A DNA stretch of 64,000 nt. Origin: Microthyrium microscopicum (lineage: Eukaryota; Ascomycota; Dothideomycetes; Microthyriales; Microthyriaceae). Position numbers and translations under genes: made by a program. Below are positions 22,954 through 35,023 of the stretch, piece by piece. Position 1 is the stretch's first letter. Each line of letters starts with the position of its first letter. Location: contig MU004239.1 of NCBI GenBank assembly GCA_010405405.1, positions 1,380,722-1,444,721 on the forward strand, read 5' to 3'. Under the pieces are notes generated by a model, which was not told the origin of the DNA, made no database searches, and saw nothing but the letters and a program-made list of their open reading frames with translations.

Positions 22954-23372
22954 ATGGACGAAATTCTCGATCAAGCGCGCGACATAGTCGAAGCTCCTAT
23001 CGTACGCAACCTGTCCCCGCTAGCCAGACGACCGGATCTGACCTACTCTTTTAGGACTTTCAAGGCCAGAAACTGGCTGTTCTTGTAAATTATGGCGCCA
23101 TGAGTGCCTTTGGCGTACGTCAACACCCTATTATTTGATACCGTATGCGATGCCGTGGACGGGGGCTAACGCATTCACAGGTTGCGTCCTTCCTGACGGG
23201 ACTGACGACGTCCAACGTCTACTATGCGCTATACGTCGGCCTGGCAGGACTCGTTGTCACTATGCTCGCTGTGGTGCCGCCGTGGCCCATGTATAATCGG
23301 ACACCAGTCAAGTGGTTACCATCGCGGAAGGCAACCATGTGGGTTACGGATGAACAGAAGAAGAGTTCGTAG
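22954..23372 (+). CDS. SPC1: signal peptidase complex subunit SPC1
   Basis: Three exons, 22954-23001, 23055-23114 and 23181-23372, all joined in phase 0 (introns 53 and 66 nt; the second has a GCTAAC branch site); 99 aa. Spc1 (SPCS1, 12 kDa) is a non-catalytic subunit of the ER signal peptidase complex that shields true membrane segments from cleavage. The family pattern is clear: DFQGQKLAVLVNYG, a first hydrophobic segment across the exon 2-3 junction, LALYVGLAGLVVTMLAVVPPWP-like second helix and the closing YNRTPVKWLPSRK. Because the gene is short and spliced, no single ORF reveals it. Confidence 0.9.
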
Positions 23373-23755
23373 GCCGAGGCATTGAGAAGAATGATCAGCG
23401 GAATGCAGGAATACAACGGTGGTATACACTGGCGAGGCTGGGTCGTAAGAAGAACTGGTTGTCTGATATCATGATGAGGGGTATGAGATATGTGTCATCA
23501 GGAAGATGACCAATACGTTGGCCAAGATCATTATTGCACTGGCGTTATAGCATTGCGAAAAGAGCAAGCATGAATGTTTGAGTATCTTCTATAAGTCATT
23601 GTAACGAATAGCAATTAATGCTTTTACAACGGTCTAACACAACGAAAGTCGAAGGAAGTAATAATACACAAACCCGACCCATTCTGTAATAATTCCTGGT
23701 AATCTTGCGCCTTCCAATGCAAATCTGGTGATTGTTTTATCCTTTCTCTTTAATC
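23373..23755. other. convergent intergenic spacer
   Basis: About 380 bp of AT-rich 3'-flanking DNA between convergent SPC1 and the derlin gene. Nothing else seen. Confidence 0.4.
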
Positions 23756-24567
23756 CTACAATGCCCCATCTGCCGGCAAATCAGCCACCGGCGGCACCGC
23801 AAACTCCTGCCTCGCATCATCCGTCTCCACCCTCTCCTCAACCGGCGCATTCTCCCAAAGCCGTATCCAGAACTGCGGTGGATCAAGTGGTCTGCTTCCA
23901 CCATGGACTGGTGGATAGATGTCGTTGAAGTAATACCAAACTGCCATCACCCATTAGCAAGTAGTCCCAAGTCTCATCTGTAAACCAAGAACCTACCATG
24001 ACCAACAATAACCCCACAAATCTCATCCTTCGGCACAATCCCATGCATAACAAAACTAAACCCCATAAGCACCCAAGGCAACCACGGCGCCCTGAACGTC
24101 AGTAGCCCCAAAAAGCTCAACATCGCATCCGGATTCCGCCTACTCCAAATATAAACCAACACACTGCTCAACGCCGTCCCCAAAAAGAAAATATGCAACA
24201 TCGGCGCCAAACAGCTCAAACTAACACCACAAAACACCAACAACCAACTAAACCGCGCCGGACTCCTCCCACTCGCCTCCTCAAGGAGCCGCGCATATCG
24301 TTGCAGGAAGAATACGTGGAATAGCAGATCGACACCCAGGGGGCCGAAGTAGAAGTAGGAGGATATTAGACGCCAGTATTGGCCTTTGTTGAAGATGGCG
24401 TTGAGGGAGTAGAACATGTTGAAGGGCGATATTACGTGGCATTGCACGAGCAGGGAGGTTAGGAGGACGCCGGTGGTCCAGTAGCGGGTGCAGGGGGGCA
24501 TTTCGTAGAACCATTGTTCGAGAGGGAATTGGGCGGCTATTCCGCCTGGGTTGTTGAAGTCGGCCAT
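23756..24567 (-). CDS. DER1: derlin, rhomboid pseudoprotease of ER-associated degradation
   Basis: Two exons, 23997-24567 and 23756-23940 (56-nt intron); 251 aa, ATG at 24567. Derlins form part of the channel that moves misfolded proteins out of the ER for degradation. Visible signs: N-terminal EQWFYEMPPCTRYWTTGVLL, the derlin WR motif in FNKGQYWRLISSYFYFGPLGVDLLFH, several membrane helices, and GHVWYYFNDIYPPVHGGSRPL after the intron, where derlins read GH-YYF--D-YP. No catalytic Ser/His pair of active rhomboids is present, as expected for a pseudoprotease. The cytosolic C-terminus is short. DER1 versus DFM1 type is not resolved; no SHP box is evident. Confidence 0.9.
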
Positions 24568-25314
24568 CGTGGGGTTTGTTTAGTGTTAAATGCTCAGTGG
24601 AGGGTGGATGAGTTGGAAATGAGGCTGATGGATGGTACTGATGGCACTGTTGGTACCGATGGAGCGGAGTGAAGGCGCATGGGCAGTGGTTATATGCGAG
24701 CGAAGAGGTCTGGTAGCGATGGATAAGTTACGACGGAGAATGTTTGTAGACCATAGCAGTGAGAGGGTTTAAGAGCAAGAGTGGTGGTTGTTGGAAGTGG
24801 AGGAATTGGGAGAAGCCAGGCTGGCAGATGTCTAGATCGATCTGATATTGACCAGGGTACGAGCTTTCCCCACTGCCAAACACAATTCTGCATCCTGCCA
24901 GTAGCCAAACAGTGTGAAACACTACTTTCAGTAGTCCGGAATAATGTTTTAATCATAAAATATACAATTCAGCACTCGTGGGAAAATGTACCTATGAGCG
25001 CAAACAGTAGCCCTAGACCTAGCATTCAAGCGCCACAGCTGGGATCAGATTGACGCGTCGGATTGGGAAAGCGCGACAAAGAAACACCAGCCACCCCGCA
25101 ACTTCCTTCCTTGGACGTCCATAACCAACATCTCCATCTCGACTTCTCCAGTATAAACAACGCCTTCAACCCCCCGAGAACACCTTCCTACCAAACATAT
25201 ATATCCAGCGAACAGATCCCACCCACCAATACACCGCAATCCCGCCTTGATCTACCATTTTTGGTCTCCCTCTTCAAACCGCAACACCAAGCCCCATAAA
25301 CAAGCAACCTTTCA
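24568..25314. promoter_or_regulatory. divergent promoter region DER1 / CenH3
   Basis: About 750 bp between divergent starts. No gene supported. The last 200 bp before the histone start are C/A-rich with little G, a typical fungal 5'-leader composition. Confidence 0.4.
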
Positions 25315-25919
25315 ATGGCCCGCCAATCCTTCGGCGGAGGCAAACAACCCGCCGGCCGTGGACGAGGCGGCGGAACCCGAGGAGGTAAAACAACAGCCGG
25401 TCGAACATCAACCGGCTCCAACGCGCGCGCGCGAACCCAAGCACGACGTATGTCTTCCCATCCTCAATGATACACAGAGGCCGAGTACTAACAGACCACC
25501 ATAGCCGGCGATCCCATCCCCCGCGGAAACCAAACCAAGAAACCACAACGCTACAAGCCCGGCACAGTAGCATTACGTGAAATAAGACGATATCAAAAAA
25601 GCACAGACCTCCTCATCGCAAAACTACCTTTTGCGCGCCTGGTAAGATCTTGAACCACCCCCACTTACTCCAGTGGAAATAGTAGCTGACTGCGTTATTA
25701 TAGATCAAAGAAATCTCCCACGACGACAGCATAACCCGCCCCGGCACAACCCTCCGCTGGCAAAGCCAAGCAATCCAAGCCCTCCAAGAAGCCGCCGAAG
25801 CATATCTCGTTGCATTATTCGAAGATACGAATCTATGTGCAATACATGCGAAGCGTGTGACGATTATGCAGAGGGATATTCAGTTGGCTAGAAGGTTACG
25901 GGGTGGGTTTAATGTATGA
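25315..25919 (+). CDS. CSE4: centromeric histone H3 variant (CENP-A/CenH3)
   Basis: Three exons, 25315-25447, 25505-25641 and 25704-25919 (introns 57 and 62 nt); 161 aa. It marks centromeric nucleosomes and directs kinetochore assembly. The fold region is unmistakably H3 ([47 protein letters not shown]). It is not canonical H3: the tail lacks ARTKQTARKSTGG and is Gly/Arg-rich instead ([19 protein letters not shown]), loop 1 is extended ([17 protein letters not shown], where H3 has a shorter TDLRFQSS form with Phe rather than Trp), and the end is GGFNV rather than GERA. A longer loop 1 with Trp is the usual CENP-A mark. It shares a promoter region with the derlin gene. Confidence 0.93.
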
Positions 25920-26383
25920 CCTTGGTTCTTCTTGGGCAGGGGAAGTTTATTTTGCATTGGTTCTGCATGGGATTTTTGGCATGGGCGTTTGTGTATGGTT
26001 ATGGAATGGCAAAGGCGTTTTTGGGGGGATGGGGAATTGGTATGTAGCGATTTGTGTTTTACGGTTGGTTATGGATGGGTTAGGGGTACGGATTAGATAC
26101 CCTTGCGAGTTTTGATGCCGCGAGAAAGCGGTTAAGCTGGATTGTGGCTTGCTTAATATGTATTCTAGGTACACCTACGCGTTCTAGCAATTGAAGCGGC
26201 TCTTCATCAGAATTGTAGAATAAATAAAGTCAATAGTCTCGATGCTATAAGAACATCCATCTCTCTACTCTGTGATCTAAGCATTCTACCTCTTATGCAA
26301 ACAACAAATGTTCCCGAGATAAAGCTCTTATATCTAACATTCAAGCAACCCAATACGCCTTGCTAACAATAAATCTACCACCC
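25920..26383. other. convergent intergenic spacer
   Basis: About 460 bp between the stops of CenH3 and ALE1. A plus-strand open stretch here is G/T-rich and low in complexity; I treat it as 3'-UTR sequence. Confidence 0.4.
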
Positions 26384-28252
26384 TTACAACTCCTTCTTCT
26401 CAACCTCCTTCTTCGCCTCACTCTCCACCGCCTTTGAAACCTCCGAGCCCATCTTCGCCAAGCGCTCCTGCACCAACGCCTTGACATTCGGCACCTGCAA
26501 CCCCAACGCCTTCCGTCTTTCAATCTCACTCCTCACCTCGTCCACAAGTTCCTGCAACTCCGCTTCCGCGTCAACAGGCACGCCGAACATGACATCATGT
26601 GCGCCACTAGCATCGCTGCGTGTGCGTGCAATACCGGGTCGCTCCATGCGTGCTTTACTCTTTGAGCTCAGGATTCCGCGCACGGGGGACGCAAAGACTG
26701 CCATGCCAGCGAGCGTGCCGATGATGGCGTAGTAGTAGACGCGGCCCCAGACTTCAAGGGAGTTTGAAGTGCGGAGGAGGACGAAGGGGGCGACGACGAA
26801 GCTGAAGGTTACTTGGGTGAGGAGCCAGGTGAAGATGTCGTAGTAGCGTTTTCGCGGCAGAGGGGTTTGGTCGCCTGATGTTGAGAGGAAGAAGGGGCGG
26901 ATGTAGCGGCGGCCATCTGGAGAAAATTAGTATAAGACGGGAAAGAAGAGATATGGGGAAGACATACTTTTGGCTACATTCTGGACAAATGAGGCTAGCA
27001 CAAATGTCATGTAGTAACCGGGATAAAAGCCATGCCACATCGCGCTGGTGACGAAGGTAGCCATGGTAGCGCGAAATCCTGGCTTTCTACCCTTAGGAGT
27101 TACGCGCAGGAATATATAGTTGCGTAGCCAATTGTTCGTGTTGATATTCCAGGCGCCTATGTACGCGCGAGTGTTCTGTGCGGTTTCGATTTCTAGTGGT
27201 TTGACGTTTACTACGCGATCCCAGTTGGCATGGCCAGTCTTGACGTTGAAGCCAGAGTAGCCTATGCCGGAAAGAATGCAAGCGCCTTCGGTCAAGGCCC
27301 AGACGCCATAGTACTTGGTACGTGCTGCAAAGCCAAAGAGATGCAGATTCCATACTCGGCGGATGAAAGGATAGGTCAGAAATTCGTCAGACAGGAGAAG
27401 ATCTGTGGTGTATATAGGGGACATTTGCAGATATAGCAAGATCCAAAAAAGTCCGACTGCCATCTTGATCATAGCAGGAGTTCCACTGCGAGGGATGCGG
27501 CGTTGTTTTCTCCGTGGTGGAGCTTTGGCTGGATCGACACCAGGAGGCAAGTCGAACATTGCTGTCGAAATATACTTTGTGTATTCCACATAGTCAAATG
27601 CTGGGCCAGCCATGAGTGAGGGAAAGAAGAAGACGTATCCAAAGAAATCTAGCAAATCCGGCATAGCTTTGATGGCGCGTTCTTTCTGAAAGTCACTCAA
27701 ATCTTCATCTTTCAGGCGTCCATCATGTACATTCCAGCAGAATGATGTGAGCTTCATGACGAGGACCATTTGAGCACCTGTGATATCGACACCATTGGGA
27801 TCATTCTTGATCTGCCTGTAAATGTGGCTAATACTCATATGGCCCATCAGAGCAATGAAAGCTACCCATGGCATCAACGGATCCCGCATACTCGCAGCAA
27901 TGCCATAAGCAACAGCGCTGCTGAGAACGATGGTATAGAGACCAGTCCATAGATCAAAGAGGCCGACGAGGTAAAAGACGCCAACGGAAATGATAAAGAT
28001 GTTCTTTTGCCATGGCTTCGAATCTGGAATGCGTTTGAGCAAACCAGATAGTGGATATGAGGCTATGAATAGGGAGAGGAGCTTGACTGGTTTATGGTGA
28101 GCACTCCGAGGTTAGGGAAAGTAGGACAGGTGGCGTACGTTCGTCAGAAGAAGCGCCAATTAAAGACGCAGCCCATTTATATGCTATCTGAATTAGCCAA
28201 AAGTAGAGGAGACGAGTTTCAGAAACGTACGAGTGTCTATATACGGCAACAT
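26384..28252 (-). CDS. ALE1: lysophospholipid acyltransferase ALE1 (MBOAT family)
   Basis: Four exons, 28231-28252, 28139-28183, 26968-28086 and 26384-26916 (introns 47, 52 and 51 nt); 572 aa. The enzyme re-acylates lysophospholipids with acyl-CoA in the ER membrane (Lands cycle). The spliced start MLPYIDTPYKWAASLIGASS then DELKLLSLFIASYPLSG matches the ALE1 N-terminus closely. MBOAT signs: many membrane helices, FFGYVFFFPSLMAGPAFDYVEY, the WNINTNNWLRNYIFLRV stretch and the catalytic His374 in SAMWHGFYPGYY. The C-terminal tail (about 60 residues) is charged and cytosolic, ending KKEVEKKEL. The second exon depends on using the ATAG acceptor at 28184; the nearer TTCAG 4 nt upstream would break the frame. 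An in-frame upstream exon exists and is listed separately. Confidence 0.93.
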
Positions 28253-28569
28253 AGCTATAACGATGTGGAATAAGTGGGTTTGTGGAGCTGTGGAGCTAGA
28301 TGGCTTTCTCGACGTAAGGTTGGCTGAAGCTTGTGGCTGGGAGGTAGAGCTTTGAATGGTGGTCAAGTATAAGCCATACTTGAGAGGAGCGAAGTCTGAA
28401 TGAAAAAGAAGTAATAGAAGAGTGCCGACAAGTTACCACGAGGCTTGATATCAAGGAATATGGCAAGAAGTTGGAGTTGAAGTTTCTTGCGTCGATTAAT
28501 GGCAAGAGCAGCTAGAGGACCAACAAAAAGAAGAAGGAAACCCACGAGGATTGGCTGACTAGGGTGCAT
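28231..28569 (-). other. possible N-terminal extension or 5' exon in frame with ALE1
   Basis: Upstream of the ALE1 start there is an ATG at 28569 leading MHPSQPILVGFLLLFVGPLAALAI then NRRKKLQLQL. A 41-nt GT..AG intron at 28396-28436 removes the only stop-bearing part, after which the frame is open without stop through 28395-28231 and runs in phase into the ALE1 start codon at 28252. If used, it would add about 92 residues with a signal-anchor-like helix and a Ser/Pro-rich linker. Orthologues normally start at MLPYI, so this may be an alternative isoform, a decayed upstream gene, or chance. Confidence 0.3.
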
Positions 28570-28949
28570 GTGACGTGCCTCCCTAGCATTGCCCCCGTCT
28601 TTCAGTGCAGCCCCGGTTAGCTCCCATAACACTCGCTAACTCCCAAATCATTCGATGGCTCCGGTAACAACTGATATTTCTCCATAAGCATAACTCCTAA
28701 CTCCTCAGCATAAACGCTACGACGTAAGTCTGGCCTCAAATCAAATACACAAACTCGCTCGCTATTTTTTTTTTGGAAAAGAATCAGAAACATGCATATT
28801 GACGTCTAAACAGTACGATGCAGCTATACAACCGTGGGTATCTAATCGTACATAAACTCTCCTCTTCACTGAATTTTTCTTTCCCGTATGCTACATCAGA
28901 TGGTCATTGTCGTAAAGCATCATCTCCCGCACTCCATTACACTACTCCT
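28570..28949. other. intergenic
   Basis: About 380 bp between the ALE1 upstream region and the stop of the SANT gene; both are on the minus strand, so this should contain the ALE1 promoter. A T9 tract lies near 28770. Nothing else seen. Confidence 0.4.
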
Positions 28950-31900
28950 TCACCGCCGTCTCGGCCCAGGAGCTCCCTGTTGTTTCTGCTGCATCTCATA
29001 CTCCCACCGTTCTCGCTCTCGCTGCTCTTGTGCGCGCAAGTCTTGCGCCTGCTGAGTAAGAGTTCTGTCGTATCGCTGAGGCTCCATACCCCGTTCCATG
29101 ACTCGCGGTTCGTAGCCACTACCACCCCCAAGAGGCGTATGAGCCGTTCGTGGCGGCGGAACCGCGTAGCGGTGATCCTGCATCGGCTGTGGCGATGATT
29201 GTCCAGGACCACCATGTTGCTGATACATGTGCTGTTGTTGCTGTTGCTGGTGTTGTTGCTGGTGTTGTTGCTGGTGTTGTTGCTGGCTCGGAGGCACTTG
29301 TGCATCGCGAGAATCGCGAGGCTGCACTTCGTACTCACGACGATATTCCATGGCTCGTGGTTGATATTCTCTTCGTGTATCTCGCGGGTCCATTGCAGGT
29401 GTTGCCATCTGCGTATTATCGCCGAATGGACTCGAGTACGATGGCCTATTGCCATGAATCTGTTGTGACAGTGAAGTGCCACGAGGAGGTGGAGGAGGAG
29501 GTCCAGAGGCATGTGTGGGAGCGTAATTTCGGGGGCCATTAGGATAGGCTTCGTTAATTATCGGGCCGCCAGGGCCAGGACCTGGAGCTCCCGGAGTTTG
29601 TTGCGTGTATGACGATGTGCGGCTGTGGCCATAACTCGGCGGCGGTGATGGTACTCCTCTTGCTGGCTGATTCAAGGCGCCAAATGCCAATGACCTATAA
29701 GATCTTGAATCGGAAGATGGCCCTTGACTCAGTGGTTGAGCTTGTCGTAGATGAGGAGAGTCCATGTGCCCAGAAATGCCTGTTTGGAGCGGAAATTGTT
29801 GCCGTCCTGGCCAGATATCTCGAGGTCCGGCTGAAGAAGGAGAGTCATTGACTGGCGTAGAAATCTGAGAGCCAGAATAGGATGCATGGCCTAGGCGACT
29901 GCCCTCACGATACGGATCCTGTCCACCGTAAGGTTCAATCGTTTGATGTTGCATTTGCTGAGCAGGCTGTATACCCTGTGGCACTGGATGTAACGCAACC
30001 GGTTGCCTTTCGGGTTCCTTTTTCTTTGGCTTCTCTTCCTCTGCTGGTTCTGGATTCAACATAGACATGATATTAAGCCTTCTACTTGGAGGAGCAGACG
30101 GAGCAGCGGGAGCTGAAGAAATAGATGCAGGCCGTGATGCAATAGATGCAGGTGGCGCAACCGGCACCGACGCTTGGTGATGGACAGGTCTAGAGGTGTA
30201 TCCATCTCGCACTGCAGGTGGCATTGGTTGCAGTGGTCGACTTAATGGCTCAGTATTGCCAGCCTGTATAGGAGCGCCGGCTCGATCCACGAGATATCTC
30301 GATTGAGATGCTGTTGAGACTCCGAGGGTGCCGTGCATGTGGCTGACTGGAGCATCTGGAACATAAGGTCGGATGTTTGGTCCGAGATTTTGAGCGCCTT
30401 GGTGTTGCATTAATCCCATAGGCATCCTCTCTTGATCTCGAAGCATCGAGTGTTGAGGTGGCTCCGGAGCATTTTGCGCGACACTTTGCATTGCAGCTTG
30501 TAGCGCGGTGGGCCTGTTTTCTGTGGTTTGCTTTGCTAGAGTTGGACGAATCTGAGGCTCATGCTCCGTCTTAATGCGCCCCGATGACTTGATATGTCTT
30601 GCATCTTGCATCGGTTGCATGGTTGGCGATATATGGCTAAGCATCTGTGGTTGAGGATTGGATTTGACTGGAGAGAGCTCAGAGAAGTAGGGCATCCTTT
30701 GCTGCTTTGGTTGCATATTTGGAGCCGAAACTCCTGGTCTCCCAAAGCTAAGCGGCGACGATGTGTTTTGTAGTTGAGGCATCATTCCCATCCTCCCGTG
30801 ATCCTGAGCAAAAGCGTGTGGTGAACCATGTAAAGGCCCTCCTGATGGAGGACTGTCATTGTCCATCATTTCGGCTTGCTGGATTATCGCTCTTGATGGA
30901 GTGCCAAGCAGATCTTGTCGGAGAATAGAAGGCATTTCTCCCAGTTGTTCTCCTCGGTTTCTTCGAGCATCAATTAGTGTAGCCATCTCGACAATATCAC
31001 TGTTCTTGGGATCCGTGCGAAACTTGTGGTAATGATTCTTGATCTATCAATCAATTAGCAGTTGTATGTCATTGGTTTTGAATCTCATTAAAAACAAACC
31101 ATTACGGGAGTTTTCTTCCCCATGTGAACCGCAATATTGTTCCAGTCACCCCCATAGTACTTCAAACATTCCTTGAATTGATTTTCCTCTGCTACAGACC
31201 AGTAGCTAGACGGTCCTCGCTGAGACTGACTCAATGATCTCGCCCTCTCAATCGATGGCGCCAACACATTCATAGGAACGGAAGCTGGAGGCATTGTCGA
31301 CAAATTCGGCATCGGAGTAGCGAGCTCGGGATTATTTTGAATTACTGGAATATGCGGATCAGTATAAATCTCCTGGTGAGGTATCAGGTTGGACAAGATG
31401 GACTCCGAGAACATGTGTTGTGGGGGCTGTTGCACTGGAGGATGTTGTTGTTGCAAAGGCTCCTCTGGCAAAGATACCTGGGTCTTATCCTTCTTGTCCT
31501 TGGCTCCTTTCTGAGGCGAAGGTACTACCTTTGCAGCAAGCATTTGCGCGCGAGGTTTCCGGCCGGGCTTGTCCTTTGCAGGCTTTCTACCACGAGTTGA
31601 CTTCTCTTCTCCTCCAGCTGAATCGGTTTTGCCATTGGAAGCCTTCTTATTGGCAGGGCCTTCCGTATCGTTATCGTCCGTCTTGGATTTCTCATTTTTG
31701 CTAAATGTTGGAGCTGCAGCTCGACGAGGTCTTCCGGTTTCTGTAAGCCCAATTATGGTATCTTGGTTGGTCAAATCAACGTCGAGTCTTCTAGCAGCAC
31801 CCTTTTTGTTCTTCTTGCGCTTGTTCTTACCGCGCTTGTAAGGATAATCCCATTTAGTGGCATAGTAGTGATTGATGCACTCCTTGGTAGACCGTCCAAC

Positions 31901-34900
31901 CGCGTCGGCAATCTTGTGCCACATCTTGGTGCCCAAGTCGTACTCATCCCGTAGCGCTCGGTCCTCCTTCTCCGTGAAAGTATCCTCTGGAGGAGCGTAT
32001 TCAAAAACACGAAGGGTTTCCTCCACATGGCGCAGCAAAGTGGTGTCCTTGTAGATACGTAGCGACATCTCTTCCGCAGTAAGAATTGTTGGCACGTTGG
32101 CCTCATGTTCGGAATGGGCCTGAGCGGTCTTGGCATCCTTCTCTGCTTTCGCCCGGCGTTCTTCCTCTTCTCGCTTGGATTCTTCAAGCACTCGCTGAAG
32201 ATCTAAAGCACTAGTAAATAAATGCTGCCGCCTGCGTTCGGAATTTGGAGTGGCTAGTGGAAGAGGGGGAGGTTCAACAAGGGGCTCGGGGATCTCTATC
32301 ACCATTTTACTCCTCTGTGTTGCCATCGTCTCTTCCAATTTGATCTTATCCAAGCCGTCAGTGACTTTCTTCCAGTCTCGGTATAGTACTGCGAATCTGC
32401 CTCGGAGTTCATCTTGGTATATCTGATCTTTCTGATCCATTTCCTGGAAAGTATCAACTAGAAGACTTGAAACTCCATCGTCCTCTTCGTCAACAGCATT
32501 ATCAAGGTCGGACACGGGAGTTAGAGGGCGTTTAATCATGTACGGCAACAAGGTGAGGTCGGGCGAAGGTTGCAAAGACTTTTCTGGCGTTTGTCGAGTT
32601 GGCGCAGGCGCAGGCTCAGAGATATCAGTGCCTTGCATATCTTGATCTTCCGTTTCCGTAGTAGCGACTGGTGTGTCTGCCTCTCTTGGTGGTGACGGTT
32701 CGAGAATTGGCATAGGTATCTCTTCACGAGGTGGAGGTGATCGTGGAAGAGGAAGCTCGGGAATAATTCCCACAACTCCGTTAAGTCTATCAAATTCCAG
32801 AATGGTAGGTGCGACACGAGCACGCCAATGACCCGCAATGTCGATGTTCTCAGATTCAAGTGCAGCTTTCTTAGCATTGAAACGAGCAGTCTGTTCTTGC
32901 AAATCTTCTTCAGTTATACCCTCGTCGTCGTCTTCCTCATCAGTATCAAACCCAAATTGTGTGGATTCCGAGGGTGGTGCTCCCGGAGCATCTACCATTT
33001 GTAAATCCTCGTTGGAAGCTTTGCGGGGAATGAGTGATTCGGTGTGCCCAGGCAACCTTTGTAGACCTCGATAAGATGCCATGGGTCCACTAGGAAAGGA
33101 CGACAAAGGTCCCATAGGAGGATAAAAGTCCATGTCATTGACCATTGGGACGCGGGGTTGTGAATTGCCAAACCTTTCGGGAGCGGGAGTGCGCTCCTTT
33201 TCGTCACCATTAATATCGCGTTTAGCCGGAATGGTTTGAAGAGCCCCACCACCCCTAAGCGGAGGAGCCGGATTGTTGATTCCTGGAGCTATCCATTGCA
33301 AACTCGTGGTTCTAGGAGGCTTTCTAAGAGCCTTGGGTCCAGTTGGAACATTACTCGGAAGGCCATTATTATTAACAACAGCATTTCCTCTAGGTCCAAG
33401 AGGAACCGCATTTGGCGGCTGCGAGGGAGATACCTCACGGCCCAAAGGTCCTGCCGATGATGCGCGAGGAAATGCAGAACTTGCACTTCCTCTTGGACCC
33501 ATAGGCCCTGTTGGAGGTGCCAAGCGTTGTTGTATTACCGGACTACCAACTGGGATTCTTCTAGGGGTGACATCCTGACCAGATACATCTTGTCGAGGTG
33601 TTGCGGGTGGAGCGGCGGAAAAAGCACGAGGCGAGATATTTTCCTTTCGCTTTTGTTCACCAAAGGGCTGATTCTCTCTAGTTGCAGAGAATGTACGAGG
33701 TGGGACGTTTTCTGCTCGCTTCTGTTCCCCAAATGGCTGGTTGTCTCTAGCTGCCGGAGCTGTACCTCGCTCTGCCATACGATCAGCCTTGGGCGCAGTG
33801 GGTGGATTGATGACCTCGATTTGTGGCTTCGATGGTGCATTATGCGCTTCAAGTTGTGCCCTTGGAGCCAAAGGCGGCGCTTTGGGTATGTTTATAGGTA
33901 CAGCGGAGATGGCAGTGATTCCCCCTGGTGCTGGCACACTGGATACTGGTAGAGTGATTGGCGCCTCCGATACCACGGGAGGCTTAGTCGTGGTTGTGAG
34001 CGGAGAGGGAAGAGTTGAAAACGTAGGTTGATCCTTGGGGGAAACAACGGCTGAGGAGATTTTGGGTCGTTCAACATGCGTGGGATTCTCCGGGGACTCC
34101 TTAGCACTAATTGGAGTCTTTGGAGTCGAGGCACTCGGCGTGACTGGCGTCTTAATGGGAGCGGCAGGTATACTCAATGGAATACTTCCAAATTGCGGCA
34201 CGGCAACGGAAGAGTGAGTTTCGGGCTCAGTCGGACGAGCCGAATTCCGCTCCCGAGTAGCATCCACGCGAGAAATACTTGTATCAATTCGTTCAGGCTC
34301 TCGACGACCTACAGGGGGTAGCCCATCATTTATTGTAGAATGCCTTCGGATTGGCTCTGGTTCGCGTTTGCTGTCTGGGCTGGTCCTTCGGTAGGGACTA
34401 ACTTGTCGCGATCTCTCAGCCACAGATATGCCCAGCGGTGTCTCTCCCGGTCTTGCGTCTGATAATCGTGTATCAGACCGTGGTAAGGGATCCCTTCGGA
34501 CAAAGTCACGCTCATCACGATGTCTCCGATCATGCCAGTCGTCATCGCGCCCGCGGAAGTCCTCACGTCTGTCATCTCGGACGCGGTAGTCGCGGCGGTA
34601 GTCCTCTCGTGAGTCCACAGAACGGTCTCGTTCATGGCGGCGGGGTGATCTGCTCCGGGCTCGAAACGTCTCTCGCTCGCGATCTTCCGGTCCATATCTT
34701 CGAGGTCCAGACCATTCGGCCGGGCGCCCACCACGACCGCGAAATCCATAGGATGATCCACGGAACGGTGGGTTTGGATATCGGGCAGGATCTGATAGGT
34801 TAGACCCCCCACTTGGCGGCCCGTCTCTAGGATGGCGTTGGGCTCTGTCGATGTCTATATCTCGAGCACCATAATCACGCGAGTCTCGTCGATCTCGGAC

Positions 34901-35023
34901 TGGCGAGTGGCCGCGAGGACTTGGTCGACGATCACGTTGAGATTCCCAGCGATCGTGCTCAAAGTTTCGATAGGTACCAGGCCGCGAGTTGTATCTGTTT
35001 GGTTGCGGCTGATATCTGGACAT
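28950..35023 (-). CDS. SNT1: Snt1-like two-SANT corepressor subunit
   Basis: Two exons, 31100-35023 and 28950-31043 (56-nt intron with GCTAATTG branch region); 2,005 aa, ATG at 35023. The first 200 residues are RS/RD-rich and disordered. A first SANT domain lies at about 1010-1055 (FTEKEDRALRDEYDLGTKMWHKIADAVGRSTKECINHYYATK) just after a helical region (TTLLRHVEETLRVFEYAPPEDT); a second at about 1270-1320 (YWSVAEENQFKECLKYYGGDWNNIAVHMGKKTPVMIKNHYHKF) is split by the intron. Two SANT domains with a long spacer are the pattern of NCoR/SMRT and of fungal Snt1, a scaffold of the Set3 histone-deacetylase complex; the second half is disordered and Gln/Pro-rich. An internal duplication reads NQPFGEQKRAENVPPRTFS and again NQPFGEQKRKENISPRAFS around residues 420-465. 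The Snt1 name is inferred from domain layout. Confidence 0.82.
29231..29286 (+). repeat. CAG/CAC-type trinucleotide run in SNT1 coding region
   Basis: A run of GTTGTTGCT and GGTGTTGTTGCT units on the plus strand that encodes a Gln/His-rich tract near the C-terminus of the Snt1-like protein (QQQHQQQH pattern). The 12-bp unit GGTGTTGTTGCT is repeated three times exactly, so length variation between strains is likely. Confidence 0.8.

Noticed and set aside
25903-26115. Plus-strand hydrophobic frame after CenH3
   Set aside because: Starts inside the last CenH3 exon in another frame; G/T-rich 3'-UTR composition explains the apparent hydrophobicity.
32992-34134. Several open frames on both strands inside the SNT1-like gene
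   Set aside because: Shadows of the long Pro/Ser/Arg-rich coding exon.
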